The position numbers and the translations under genes are program-made. Below are positions 25,992 through 35,228 of a stretch of DNA of 64,000 nucleotides, in pieces (position 1 is the first letter of the stretch; the number at the start of each line of letters is the position of its first letter). Origin of the DNA: Porticoccaceae bacterium UBA4026 (lineage in GTDB: Bacteria > Pseudomonadota > Gammaproteobacteria > Pseudomonadales > Porticoccaceae); contig DGAQ01000052.1 of the NCBI GenBank assembly GCA_002382445.1, positions 77,587 to 141,586 on the forward strand. Direction: 5' to 3'. The notes under the pieces are model-generated. The model was not told the origin of the DNA. It did not search any database and saw only the letters and a list, made by a program, of their open reading frames with translations.

Positions 25992-26290
25992 TTATAGCTC
26001 AGCAACGTCGTGAATATCGCCTTTTTTATCGCCATAGCTACTTTTCTTGGGGCCGATCGACTAACCAGACCTGGAGTTATATTCTAGCCATTGGAGATAC
26101 AAACTAAGGCATCGGCACATTGAGCATTAACCAAATATCTGACAGAATCAGCGATAATATCTCCTGAGACCAGCGCATAAACCATTCCATCATGGCCCAT
26201 GGTGATATCATCACCCACGGCAATAAGCGGGCGATCTCGGGTGACTCCTTTAATCTTAGCAACTATGCAGGCACAAATTACCCCGGTGCT
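25992..26290 (-). pseudogene. ilvD: Relic of ilvD (dihydroxy-acid dehydratase)
   Basis: On the minus strand an open stretch from 26290 to 26086 reads LIAVGDDITMGHDGMVYALV, then SGDIIADSVRYLVNAQCADA and LVCISNG before a TAG at 26084-26086, then NITPGLV. From memory of the family, IlvD here reads [40 protein letters not shown] and ISNCDKITPGML. The match is clear over about 50 residues, but the Fe-S cysteine of the CDK motif is Gly and the next codon is a stop. Nothing like the rest of the 560- to 610-residue enzyme is present. A second leftward stretch in another frame ends SSYGDKKGDIHDVAEL at a TAA (25992-25994); its origin is unknown. The functional ilvD would have to be elsewhere. Confidence 0.75.
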
Positions 26291-26440
26291 TTAGGTTCAA
26301 CTGACTTGATTCCAGCCACCCGCCTAAGCGCTCGGCCACCGGCAATATTGCGTCTTTGATTGGTCGTGTGCGAAGGATATTTATGGGGTTCAAGCTTAGT
26401 CTAATGGCCAGTTGGCGAAGACCACTATAGACTCTCCTTT

Positions 26441-27745
26441 CTATATAGCTTTGTAAAAGACTCCAGCGTTACGCTGGTAATTATACATTGATTGCTTGTT
26501 CGCTGGCAGGTCTGTTACCTCAGCTCTAACAAAACCTTTTTCCAAAAACCAATGGGCTGCCTGAGTAGTCATTACACATAAACTGGACCTGCGCTGCAGT
26601 CGGGCCTGGAATTCAATCTGATCAAATAGTCTCGATCCAATACCTTGGCCATTAAAATCTGTGTGTGTTGCGACGCAGGCAACCTCTCCTATCTGCTTGT
26701 CTGCAGTGGGGTAAAGGGCAGCACAGCCGACAATAAAGCCTTCAGGGTGAACGACAACGGTAAAACGGGCTATCTCTGCTTCTAGAAGCTCACGAGATCG
26801 TTTAACCAGAACTGATTGATCTTCAAGGGGTGTAATTAGCTCCAATATACCGCCAACATCTTCAATTGTGGCCGCTCTAATTATCTCTCCATAATCTTTG
26901 CTAATTAGAGTGCCGCTACCATCCCGGGTAAGTAGCTCTGACAGCAAGGCTCCGTCTTGTTGGTAGCTGACTAAATGAACACGTTCGACACCAAGCTGGC
27001 AGGCGTGGGCTGCCGCGCCTAAGAGTGATATTTGTTGGACATCTTTGCTAGTTTCAAGTAACTCGGCAAGCTGCGGTAGTGAAAGCGTGCGCAATAGACT
27101 TCCTTTATTCATTACACCTGGAGAGTCACTGACTAGAATTAACTTCTCTGCCTTTAATGTAATAGCTACTTGAGCCGCTAAGTCCTCATAATTTAAGTTA
27201 AAGGACTCCCCAGTGGCAGAAAATCCGATTGGGGATATTAGCACGATGGAGTTGTCGTCTAGTTGGCGTTTGATTGCCTGACTGTCGATTCGCCGAACCT
27301 CTCCGGTACGTTGAAAATCGACTCCATCGCGAACACCTAAAGGTTTCGCTGTGACAAAATTTCCTCCGATCACTCGAATACGAGCTCCGTGCATTGGCGA
27401 GTTAGGCAGCCCCATAGACAGCTGAGACTCGATCGCCAGTCGAGTACTGCCCACCGCCTCCTTAATACAGAGCATTGCCTCACTGCCAGTAATACGCAAG
27501 TGCTGCTCAAAGCTTGTTTCGATACCTGAGAGAGCAAGACGCTTATTGATCTGAGGTCTAGCGCCATGGACTACAACGGTCCGCATTCCGAGACTTTGTA
27601 AAAGCGCAATATCATGCACCATACTATGGAAGTTGGATTGCAGAACAGCGTCCCCAGATATGGCGATAACGAAGGTCTTGCCTCTATGAGCGTGAATATA
27701 GGGCGAAGCCTGTCTTAAGAGCTTTACATAGTTTTTATCTTTCAT
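26441..27745 (-). CDS. argA: N-acetylglutamate synthase (ArgA)
   Basis: The 434-residue two-domain enzyme makes N-acetylglutamate, the first step of arginine synthesis. The N-terminal amino-acid-kinase-like domain (SPYIHAHRGKTFVIAISGDA, VVVHGARPQINKRLALSGI) is followed by a GNAT acetyltransferase domain (about residues 290-434; ACVATHTDFNGQGIGSRLFD with the acetyl-CoA loop QGIGSR). I start at 27745 (MKDKNYVKLLRQASPYI) by comparison with E. coli ArgA; an in-frame start 12 codons earlier is possible. Neither has a strong ribosome site. The product feeds ArgB, encoded 22 kb away in this window. Confidence 0.94.
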   Translation of the reverse strand: MKDKNYVKLLRQASPYIHAHRGKTFVIAISGDAVLQSNFHSMVHDIALLQSLGMRTVVVHGARPQINKRLALSGIETSFEQHLRITGSEAMLCIKEAVGSTRLAIESQLSMGLPNSPMHGARIRVIGGNFVTAKPLGVRDGVDFQRTGEVRRIDSQAIKRQLDDNSIVLISPIGFSATGESFNLNYEDLAAQVAITLKAEKLILVSDSPGVMNKGSLLRTLSLPQLAELLETSKDVQQISLLGAAAHACQLGVERVHLVSYQQDGALLSELLTRDGSGTLISKDYGEIIRAATIEDVGGILELITPLEDQSVLVKRSRELLEAEIARFTVVVHPEGFIVGCAALYPTADKQIGEVACVATHTDFNGQGIGSRLFDQIEFQARLQRRSSLCVMTTQAAHWFLEKGFVRAEVTDLPANKQSMYNYQRNAGVFYKAI

Positions 27746-28216
27746 GGCGGGATTATAAGCAACAGCGGCCAATAAGTTCATATAAATGAGCAGTTGTGGG
27801 TAAAATAAACGCTCTTTTTAGTCCTTTGCTCCTTTAATGATTGATTTCAAACTCATTTTTTACCTTCATCCTGAGAACCATTAAAAGCATGAGGTTAAAG
27901 TAGTCAGCAATAAAAAGCTTTTAGCACTCTAAAAATAACAATGTTTACAGCTATAGGCTAAGCGGAGGTGCTATCGTTAATAGTCAATCTATGGTTCAAT
28001 TCGCATCTTAAACAATCAGCCACTATCGTTCTATGTTAGTGAGTGGCAGTGGTATCAATACGGCAATAAAATGCATGCCACTTTATGGGCTGATAAATCA
28101 CTCCATATTTTTCGAGTTATTCGAGGGTAGATCCGTAATCGGCGTCATGATTTGATGGTCGATTATAGAGTCGGATATTTCATTTTTAGTGAAGGTTAAT
28201 GAACAAGAGGGCAAGG
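27746..28216. other. Gene-free divergent region between argA and ilvE
   Basis: About 470 bp with no open frame of note on either strand. It must contain both promoters. I see no recognisable operator (for example a clear ARG box), riboswitch or leader-peptide attenuator. Confidence 0.4.
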
Positions 28217-29149
28217 ATGATGTCGTTCGCAGACCGCGATGGTTTTATTTGGATGGATGGTAAATTAGTCGATTGGCGCGATGCGAAAACGCACTTTCTA
28301 ACGTCTTCGTTGCACTACGGTAATGCGGTTTTTGAAGGCATAAGGGCCTATCAAACCGAGAGTGCTGGCACCTGTATATTTAGGCTTGAAGATCATATTA
28401 AGCGCTTATTCAATTCTGCAAAAATCATACATATGACCATTCCTTACAGCCAAGAGGAAGTCCGTGAGGCGCATCGTGAGGTGGTTCGCTCCAATAATCT
28501 GGATGCAGCTTACATTCGGCCACTGGTGTTTTTAGGTTCTGAGGGAATGGGACTTCGGGCTAAAGGCCTAGAAGTACACCTGGGAATTGCTGCTTGGGAT
28601 TGGCCGTCTTATATGCCGCCAGAGACCTTAGCCTCCGGCCTTAAAGTGCGCACTTCCTCCTATACCCGCCACCATGTCAACATCACCATGGTTAAAGCCA
28701 AGGCAAGCGGCAATTATTTGAACTCAATGTTGGCCTTGCGCGAAGCACTAGATTCTGGATGTGATGAAGCGATTATGCTCGACCCAGAGGGTTATGTTTC
28801 TGAAGGTAGTGCAGAGAATTTCTTTATGGTGCGCGACGGGGTGATTTATACACCAGACTTAACCTCATGCCTCGACGGCATTACGAGAGACACTGTATTT
28901 AAGTTAGCTGCTGACAAAGGTATAGAAGTTCGCGAAAAACGTATTTCTCGGGATGAGGTGTATATTGCGGACGAAGCCTTTTTCACTGGCACAGCGGCAG
29001 AGATCGTCCCTATTAGGGAGTATGACAGTCGCATCATTGGCGACGGCAGGCGTGGCCCAGTGGCGGCAACACTCCAGAGTGCCTATGCGGAGCTTGTGCA
29101 GGGTGAAAACCCTAAGTACAGTCATTGGTTGGCGCCGGTTACTGAATAA
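28217..29149 (+). CDS. ilvE: Branched-chain amino-acid aminotransferase
   Basis: The roughly 310-residue fold-type IV PLP enzyme carries out the last step of Leu, Ile and Val synthesis. Typical motifs: HYGNAVFEGIRAYQTE, the Schiff-base lysine in VKAKASGNYLNSMLALREA, LDPEGYVSEGSAENFFMVRD and FFTGTAAEIVPI. Possible starts are 28199, 28217 and 28220; AGAGGG at 28206-28211 is best placed for the last two. It is not in an ilv operon; ilvE alone on a chromosome arm is common in this group. Confidence 0.93.
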   Translation: MMSFADRDGFIWMDGKLVDWRDAKTHFLTSSLHYGNAVFEGIRAYQTESAGTCIFRLEDHIKRLFNSAKIIHMTIPYSQEEVREAHREVVRSNNLDAAYIRPLVFLGSEGMGLRAKGLEVHLGIAAWDWPSYMPPETLASGLKVRTSSYTRHHVNITMVKAKASGNYLNSMLALREALDSGCDEAIMLDPEGYVSEGSAENFFMVRDGVIYTPDLTSCLDGITRDTVFKLAADKGIEVREKRISRDEVYIADEAFFTGTAAEIVPIREYDSRIIGDGRRGPVAATLQSAYAELVQGENPKYSHWLAPVTE

Positions 29150-29193
29150 GTGCCCTTTGCTAATAATTATCAGATCGAACTGGAATTAATGCG

Positions 29194-29928
29194 ATGACAG
29201 CAGCAAGCGAAGTAGTCAATGTTCTGTGCATGAAGTGGGGTACTAAGTATTCCGCCGATTATGTGAATACACTCTATTCGATGGTTTCACGTAATATGAG
29301 CAGAGAATTTCGCTTTGTCTGCTTGACCGAAGATGGGGTCGGCCTGCATGGAAATATTGAAGTTTTCCCTCTACCTGAGCTATCAGTAGATTTAGGGGGT
29401 CCAGAGCGCGGATGGAATAAGCTGGCTGTCTTTGCTGAAACTCTCTATGACCTCAAGGGTAAGGTACTCTGCCTCGATTTAGACATAATAATCACTGGTA
29501 GTCTGGATGATCTTTTTGATTATCCAGGAGAAGTAATGATTATTAAAGACTGGATTAAGAAGGATGGTACTGGAAATTCTTCGGTCTATCGTTTTGAGGT
29601 GGGCGCTCATCCTGAGGTGTTGGCTGAATTTGAGCGGTCATTTGGTAAAATTAAAAAGACTCATCGTAACGAGCAGGAATATCTTTCTGCTGCGATGATG
29701 GCAAAGGGCGCGCTGGTGTATTGGCCAGATCATTGGTGCCGTAGTTTTAAGCGACACTGTATTAAGCCATTTTCGTTTTTTATCGCTCGTGAAACAGAAA
29801 TGCCAGCCGATACTCGTGTTTTGGTTTTTCATGGAAAACCTGACCCCCATGAGGCGATTTCTGGCGTTAGCGGCAAGTGGTATCGACGATTTAAACCGGC
29901 GGCTTGGGTGCAGAGCCACTGGCGTTAA
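29194..29928 (+). CDS. Putative glycosyltransferase
   Basis: The 244-residue protein resembles GT-A fold glycosyltransferases (GT8-like): an N-terminal VVNVLCMKWGTKYSADYVNT stretch, GWNKLAVFAETLYDLKGKVL, and a DxD metal motif in LCLDLDIIITGSLDDLFDY near residues 92-95. There is no signal peptide or membrane helix, so it should act in the cytoplasm. It is 44 bp after ilvE and convergent with the LTA-synthase-like gene; waaA lies 2.4 kb away, which hints at cell-envelope glycan work. The acceptor is unknown. Confidence 0.75.
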   Translation: MTAASEVVNVLCMKWGTKYSADYVNTLYSMVSRNMSREFRFVCLTEDGVGLHGNIEVFPLPELSVDLGGPERGWNKLAVFAETLYDLKGKVLCLDLDIIITGSLDDLFDYPGEVMIIKDWIKKDGTGNSSVYRFEVGAHPEVLAEFERSFGKIKKTHRNEQEYLSAAMMAKGALVYWPDHWCRSFKRHCIKPFSFFIARETEMPADTRVLVFHGKPDPHEAISGVSGKWYRRFKPAAWVQSHWR

Positions 29929-30044
29929 AATCCTTGATGCCCAGCACATAAGTTGGACTAAAATCGGCATAATCTCGTACCTTAGTCGCCTTATTGTTTA
30001 GCGAAATCCTTACCAAATAAGTATTAGTATCTCCTCGTAGGAGC

Positions 30045-32081
30045 TCAGTCCATAGGCTCATTGGTGAGTTGAAATCGGGTTAGCCAGTCTATCGTTTGAC
30101 TATAAACTTCGCTGCTATCTGGTGGGCTTTCGGCGTTAATAACCTTTGGTCCTAGCATAAATTCAGGCGTAACCTCTCGGCCTTGCCCGCTCTTCGAATA
30201 GGCAGTTTCACCGACCACTAAATACTCGGCATGATAGGCAAAGGTATGATATTTGTCGTTTTCGTTTGGCACCAGTAAATTGCGTCCAAGATTAGGGTAA
30301 TGGGCATTAGAGAGAGCAGCGTTGTATAGGGTTGGCATAAGATCCTTGTGAGAGGCTATCTGACTTAGATCAGGGTCTACATCGGGCCTGTAATCTTGAG
30401 GAAGATATAAATAGAAAGGTACGCTCAGTTCATGTAAGCGCTCTGCTGGGTCATAGCTCATGCCACGAATAGCGTGATCTCCAGTTGCCGCGACAATAGT
30501 ATTACTTTTAAGCCGGCTATTTTTTACCTCTGATATAAACTGCCCTAGCTGATCGTTAGTGTACTGGAATGTATCTAGTGATTCTCTAGGCAGGTCTTGG
30601 AGCCTTGATACTAAGCTATCAACTGGCGGAGATAAGGTTAAGTTATGATGTTTGGGTAATTGGTAGGGTGGATGATTAGTGACGGTTAATGTGACGATAA
30701 AGAGAGGTTTATCCTCTGCATTCTTAGCCAATAACTGCTTAATAACCTCTTTAAATACAAATTTATCTTCCCCACCCCAGACGCTTGATTCCATTGCGGG
30801 GTAAAGTTCTCGCAGTTGGTGAGCGCCAACAAACTGGTCGAAACCTTGAGTCTTTAAGTAGTCGCTACGATTTGATAGTCCTTCGAATCCCGAATAGACA
30901 AAAACTGTTCTGTAGCCTGCCTTTTTAAACACAGTAGCCACAGAAGTTTGCAGAGGAGTGTGTTGATGGCTTGAGTAACTAATAGCGCTGTACTCAGTAT
31001 TAACCAGCAGACTCATTAGTGATTTTTGAGTGTCATCATGTGCGGGTAAAAATCGGGTGAAATAATAATCTTCTTCTAAGTGTTGACGCATCTGGCCAGC
31101 AAGATCAGCGCCTTGGTTAAACGCAGGCAGCAATAAAGCATTAGCCATACTTTCTATGAGATTAACCACCACATTTGGCGGATTCTCCTCTAAAAAGATA
31201 GACCTAGGTGTCCGGGTAAAAAACTGTGGGAAAAGAGCTTGGTCTGAGGGAGCTTCACCATAAAAAGTTGCAAACAGTTGGCGACCTTCAGAATCCAGAG
31301 CGGGAGTAATTATATTTGATAGCTGAAATTCCTTGTAGCCGTAGTAGAGAGCAACAATACCGTTAGGCACTATGTTATTTACGGCCGTTTCAGATGACAC
31401 AACAAGGTGTCTTTGAGACAGAGGGAAGGTCGATACTGTGCCTCGGCCGAGCAGCATTAGAAGTATTAACGGCAGCAGTATCGCCAGTGTGAAGAAGTGT
31501 ATTTTCCTGATTTCCACAAAGCTTATAAATTCAATTATTTTCTCACCGACTTTTTGGTAGCTCCAAAGTATTAAAGCGCTCAGAGAGAGCCCGATCAGAA
31601 AACGCAAGCCAAAGGGATCCATGCTTATCACCGTAGGCCAAATTGCAGCTGCGCCATAGTTTAGACCATTGTAAGCAAAGCTATCGATAGGTCGATTAAA
31701 AAAACCGATGTAGCTAAAATTGATCATAGACCCAAAGACCGCTATCAACAAAATTGAACCGCCTAAATAACGATTTAGCAACCATGCAAGATGGGAAGCT
31801 AGAGCAGGCAGAGGGATGCAAAAAATACTCAATAATAATCCTAAAAAATTGACCCGTATAAGGACAGCCAGATCAAAACGAAACCCAGTCAAGAGGGCTC
31901 GCCACAAATCATTATTATTGGCGATACCTTCAGGCCGAGGGTAAGCTGCCCAGGTGGCTAACCGCGCGGCTAAAAAGAGAACGGCACAGATTATAACTAG
32001 GCTAGAGAAAGACGCTAAGACTCTTAGGTAGACAGCTGAATTTGATGTGGCGCTGAGATTGTTGGGGTTTACCTGTATCAT
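30045..32081 (-). CDS. LTA-synthase-like sulfatase-fold membrane protein
   Basis: The roughly 678-residue protein has about five N-terminal membrane helices (including YLRVLASFSSLVIICAVLFL and HFFTLAILLPLILLMLLGRG) and a C-terminal extracytoplasmic alkaline-phosphatase/sulfatase-fold domain. Candidate catalytic and metal residues are NLIESMAN, the nucleophile Thr in HDDTQKSLMSLL and the ATGDHAIRG block. In Gram-negatives such proteins move phosphoglycerol or phosphoethanolamine groups onto envelope glycans. The start at 32081 (MIQVNPNN) is preferred over a TTG at 32117. Substrate unknown. Confidence 0.85.
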   Translation of the reverse strand: MIQVNPNNLSATSNSAVYLRVLASFSSLVIICAVLFLAARLATWAAYPRPEGIANNNDLWRALLTGFRFDLAVLIRVNFLGLLLSIFCIPLPALASHLAWLLNRYLGGSILLIAVFGSMINFSYIGFFNRPIDSFAYNGLNYGAAAIWPTVISMDPFGLRFLIGLSLSALILWSYQKVGEKIIEFISFVEIRKIHFFTLAILLPLILLMLLGRGTVSTFPLSQRHLVVSSETAVNNIVPNGIVALYYGYKEFQLSNIITPALDSEGRQLFATFYGEAPSDQALFPQFFTRTPRSIFLEENPPNVVVNLIESMANALLLPAFNQGADLAGQMRQHLEEDYYFTRFLPAHDDTQKSLMSLLVNTEYSAISYSSHQHTPLQTSVATVFKKAGYRTVFVYSGFEGLSNRSDYLKTQGFDQFVGAHQLRELYPAMESSVWGGEDKFVFKEVIKQLLAKNAEDKPLFIVTLTVTNHPPYQLPKHHNLTLSPPVDSLVSRLQDLPRESLDTFQYTNDQLGQFISEVKNSRLKSNTIVAATGDHAIRGMSYDPAERLHELSVPFYLYLPQDYRPDVDPDLSQIASHKDLMPTLYNAALSNAHYPNLGRNLLVPNENDKYHTFAYHAEYLVVGETAYSKSGQGREVTPEFMLGPKVINAESPPDSSEVYSQTIDWLTRFQLTNEPMD

Positions 32082-32309
32082 AAAATAGTCTTGGACCTGC
32101 TGGGTGATGATGAGCAAACCACAATTAAGGTGATAAATAAATATTTTATCATGAAATCAAACCTATTGATTTTTTCGGCCGCAGAGTCCCTTATAAACAT
32201 CCCTAATTCTCTATAGGATATCATTCGTTGTCGCCGAAAAATTCTGCTATGTTGCGGTAGTAATTTTAAAAGTAATAGTTTCCATTATTAAAGGTGGTTT
32301 AGATTCACT

Positions 32310-33578
32310 ATGCCTAGATTTTTATATTCAGCACTTTTTTACTGTTTACTGCCGGTCATATGCCTGCGGTTGATGTGGCGTGCGGTTAGATCGCCAAACT
32401 ATGCCAAACGCTGGGGGGAACGATTTGGGTTTGTGGGTCATTCAGATTCGGACAAAGAAATTATTTGGTTGCATGCGGTCTCGGTGGGTGAAACCCTAGC
32501 AGCAGTGACATTGGTTAAAGCCCTCCAAGAAAAATACCCCGCTCATCGGCTGATGGTGACCTGTATGACGCCAACCGGATCAGAGCGTATTTTGGCAGCT
32601 TTTGGCGGTTCTGTGGAGCATAGTTATGCGCCTTATGATATGCCAGATGCGGTAGCTAGATTTTTAGCCAGGGTACGACCAAAATTGTTAATTATTATGG
32701 AAACTGAACTGTGGCCAAATACTATTGCGGCCTGCACTAAGCGTAATATCCCAGTTATTCTGGTAAATGGACGATTATCTGACAAATCGGCCCGGGCTTA
32801 TCAGCGCATTAATTGCTTGGTCCGACCAATGTTGAACGGGCTCCATACTGTGGCGGCAAAGCATAAAGACGATGCCCAACGCTTTCAGAGCCTCGGATTG
32901 TCAGAGACGGCGGTAATGGTGACGGGGAATATTAAGTTTGATTTAAACATAGATCCGGCATTAAAGGCCGCGGTGGAGCGACTATCTAAAGACTGGCGTG
33001 GGACTACCCAGAGAAGAGTTTTTTTAGCGGCTAGTACACATAAAGGTGAAGACGAAATAATCTTGGCGGCCTTTGCTAAAATAAAGACACAACTAGATTC
33101 TGTACTACTAGTCCTAGTTCCGCGCCACCCAGAACGCTTTAATCAGGTTGCTGAACTATGTCATTCAGCAGGCTTTAGCCTGGTGAGACGAAGCGCGAAT
33201 ACGTCGGTAGGTACTGCTGACATCTTGCTTGGCGATAGCATGGGTGAGTTAATGACTTTCTTTGGTGCCTGCGATTTAGCTTTTGTTGGTGGAAGTTTAG
33301 TGCCAACCGGTGGGCATAACATGATTGAGGCCGCAGCTTGGGGAACCCCAGTATTAACGGGACCGCACCTGTTTAATTTTAGCGAGGTAGCTCAATTACT
33401 AATCGAGGCTGGAGGTATGAAAGTCTGTCAGGATTTCGATGATCTGGCCGACCAATGTACCCTCTTACTGCAAGACGAGCCGCAAAGAACTGAGATGGGC
33501 GATGCAGCGCGCCGCGTGGCCGAAGCTAATCGTGGCGCCCTTGATAGGTTACTTGCAGTAATTACTCAAATTATTTAG
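32310..33578 (+). CDS. waaA: Kdo transferase (lipid A Kdo transferase)
   Basis: The 422-residue GT30 enzyme adds Kdo sugars to lipid IVA, the step that starts the LPS core. It begins with a membrane-anchor helix (YSALFYCLLPVICLRLMWRA), then IIWLHAVSVGETLAAVTLVK with the catalytic-type Glu, METELWPN, LVPRHPERF and GGSLVPTGGHNMIEAAAWGT. Its last 8 bp overlap the tail of the opposing tolC gene. No other LPS core genes are adjacent. Confidence 0.95.
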   Translation: MPRFLYSALFYCLLPVICLRLMWRAVRSPNYAKRWGERFGFVGHSDSDKEIIWLHAVSVGETLAAVTLVKALQEKYPAHRLMVTCMTPTGSERILAAFGGSVEHSYAPYDMPDAVARFLARVRPKLLIIMETELWPNTIAACTKRNIPVILVNGRLSDKSARAYQRINCLVRPMLNGLHTVAAKHKDDAQRFQSLGLSETAVMVTGNIKFDLNIDPALKAAVERLSKDWRGTTQRRVFLAASTHKGEDEIILAAFAKIKTQLDSVLLVLVPRHPERFNQVAELCHSAGFSLVRRSANTSVGTADILLGDSMGELMTFFGACDLAFVGGSLVPTGGHNMIEAAAWGTPVLTGPHLFNFSEVAQLLIEAGGMKVCQDFDDLADQCTLLLQDEPQRTEMGDAARRVAEANRGALDRLLAVITQII

Positions 33579-34968
33579 TCACCGCTAAACTTGGATCTAA
33601 CCAGGCATTGAGCTGATAAATATCATCTGGAGACAACTGCCCCGCGACTTCTTTTAAGTTCATCATGGCGAAAATATAGTCATATCGTGCATTGGCATAG
33701 TTACGCTTGGCTTGGAATACGGAGCGCTGAGCGGCGAGCACATCAACAATGTTGCGAGTACCCACTTCGTATCCAGCCTGGGTGGCTCCCAGCGCACTGT
33801 CTGCTGAGGTAATGGCTTGCTTACGTGCTTTAACACGCGCCGCATTGGTAATGACGAGCTGATGCCGGCTGCGGGCGGTTTGCACAGTATTGCGCTTTGC
33901 CACTTCGAAGTTTTCGCTCGAGGCAATTGCACGTTGTTTCGCCTGCCTTCTGCCGGCACTGATGCCGCTAGCCCAGATTGGCATACTCATCGAAATACCA
34001 AAACTATGTCCATCACTCAAGGATGAGATTTCAGAACTACTTTCTGAAGGGAGATAGCTAAATTGAGTTCCATCTTGATCTGAGTCTGAATAACGAGCAT
34101 TAGCAGTAATCTTTGGGAACAGTTGTGCCGTAGCCGCCTTGGCCTCGTTATAAGAGGCATCTTTACCCAGTTCTGAAACTTTCAATTGATAATTATTATT
34201 GAGTGAAAAGCTCACCCAATCCTGACTATCAAGAGGCTCCGGATTAATCGCCATAAAATCATCTTTCAAACCTGATAGAACAAGGTGATTTTCCCCGGTG
34301 AGCACTTGTAACGCGTCAAAGGCGATATTCACCGCACCACGTGCTTCAAGGCTGTTGACCAAGGCATCATCAAATACAGCTTGGGCTTCATGCACATCTG
34401 TCACGGGCAGCAGACCCACTTCAAAACGCTCTCTGGTTTGCTCGAGCTGTCGTTGAATAGCCCGCTGTTCCGCCTTGCGGGTCTCATTGTTGTCATAGGC
34501 ACGCAGTGCTCCTAGATAGGCGCTGCTGACCCTTAAGATTAACATCTGCTGCTCGGCGGCAAACTGCGCTGCCGCACTCTTACTGAGGGCCTTGCCACGC
34601 TGAAATTGATACCAGGCGGGCATGTCAAAGATGGCTTGCGTTAGTGAAACGCTGTAGCTCGTTGAGTTAGTATCTGAAAAGCTTTTACTGACAAAGGGAT
34701 CAGCCGAAATAAATGAATAGATTTGAGATGATTCACTGTCTCTCTCAGCTTGGGTGAAGTCAGCAGATGCTGAAATAACCGGCAACAGATAAGCGCGGCC
34801 AATATTTTTAGTTTCTCGGCCTACTTGGAAATTAGCTCTTGCAGCTCGCAAGGTGGGGTCGCTCTGCAGCGCTAACTCATAGATATCTTTTAAGGAATCC
34901 GCCGAACTGCCCTGCGCGACTAAGAGGATAGTACAAAGTGCTATAAATCCCTGTTTTACCTTCAACAT
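33571..34968 (-). CDS. tolC: TolC family outer-membrane channel protein
   Basis: The 465-residue protein has a signal peptide (KQGFIALCTILLVAQGSSAD) and the duplicated TolC architecture of long alpha-hairpins and strand pairs: LYELALQSDPTLRAARAN-like start (DIYELALQSDPTLRAARANF), RFEVGLLPVTDVHEAQAVF in repeat one and GYEVGTRNIVDVLAAQRSVF in repeat two. It forms the exit duct for type I secretion and RND efflux. tolC next to waaA on one side and nudF on the other matches Pseudomonas gene order, except that thiC is missing between tolC and nudF. Confidence 0.94.
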   Translation of the reverse strand: MLKVKQGFIALCTILLVAQGSSADSLKDIYELALQSDPTLRAARANFQVGRETKNIGRAYLLPVISASADFTQAERDSESSQIYSFISADPFVSKSFSDTNSTSYSVSLTQAIFDMPAWYQFQRGKALSKSAAAQFAAEQQMLILRVSSAYLGALRAYDNNETRKAEQRAIQRQLEQTRERFEVGLLPVTDVHEAQAVFDDALVNSLEARGAVNIAFDALQVLTGENHLVLSGLKDDFMAINPEPLDSQDWVSFSLNNNYQLKVSELGKDASYNEAKAATAQLFPKITANARYSDSDQDGTQFSYLPSESSSEISSLSDGHSFGISMSMPIWASGISAGRRQAKQRAIASSENFEVAKRNTVQTARSRHQLVITNAARVKARKQAITSADSALGATQAGYEVGTRNIVDVLAAQRSVFQAKRNYANARYDYIFAMMNLKEVAGQLSPDDIYQLNAWLDPSLAVTK

Positions 34969-35228
34969 ACAAACTCCATGATAGATTTCAGTGTGGTCGC
35001 TTAAAGTGATCAGTTTAGCAGACTTGTCTTCGTTATAGTTATTAGCGATTTCCCTAGACTAAGACGTTATCACCGACAATTTTAGATTCAAAATGGTTAC
35101 AAAAAAGCGGTTAAATAGGACTCAACGATTCTTCATACTGCTTGGTGAAGATATAATTCAATCGGTGGTCCCAAGGATTTTATTTTAAAGTACTATATGA
35201 ACTCATTAATACGAATGAAGATCCCAGA

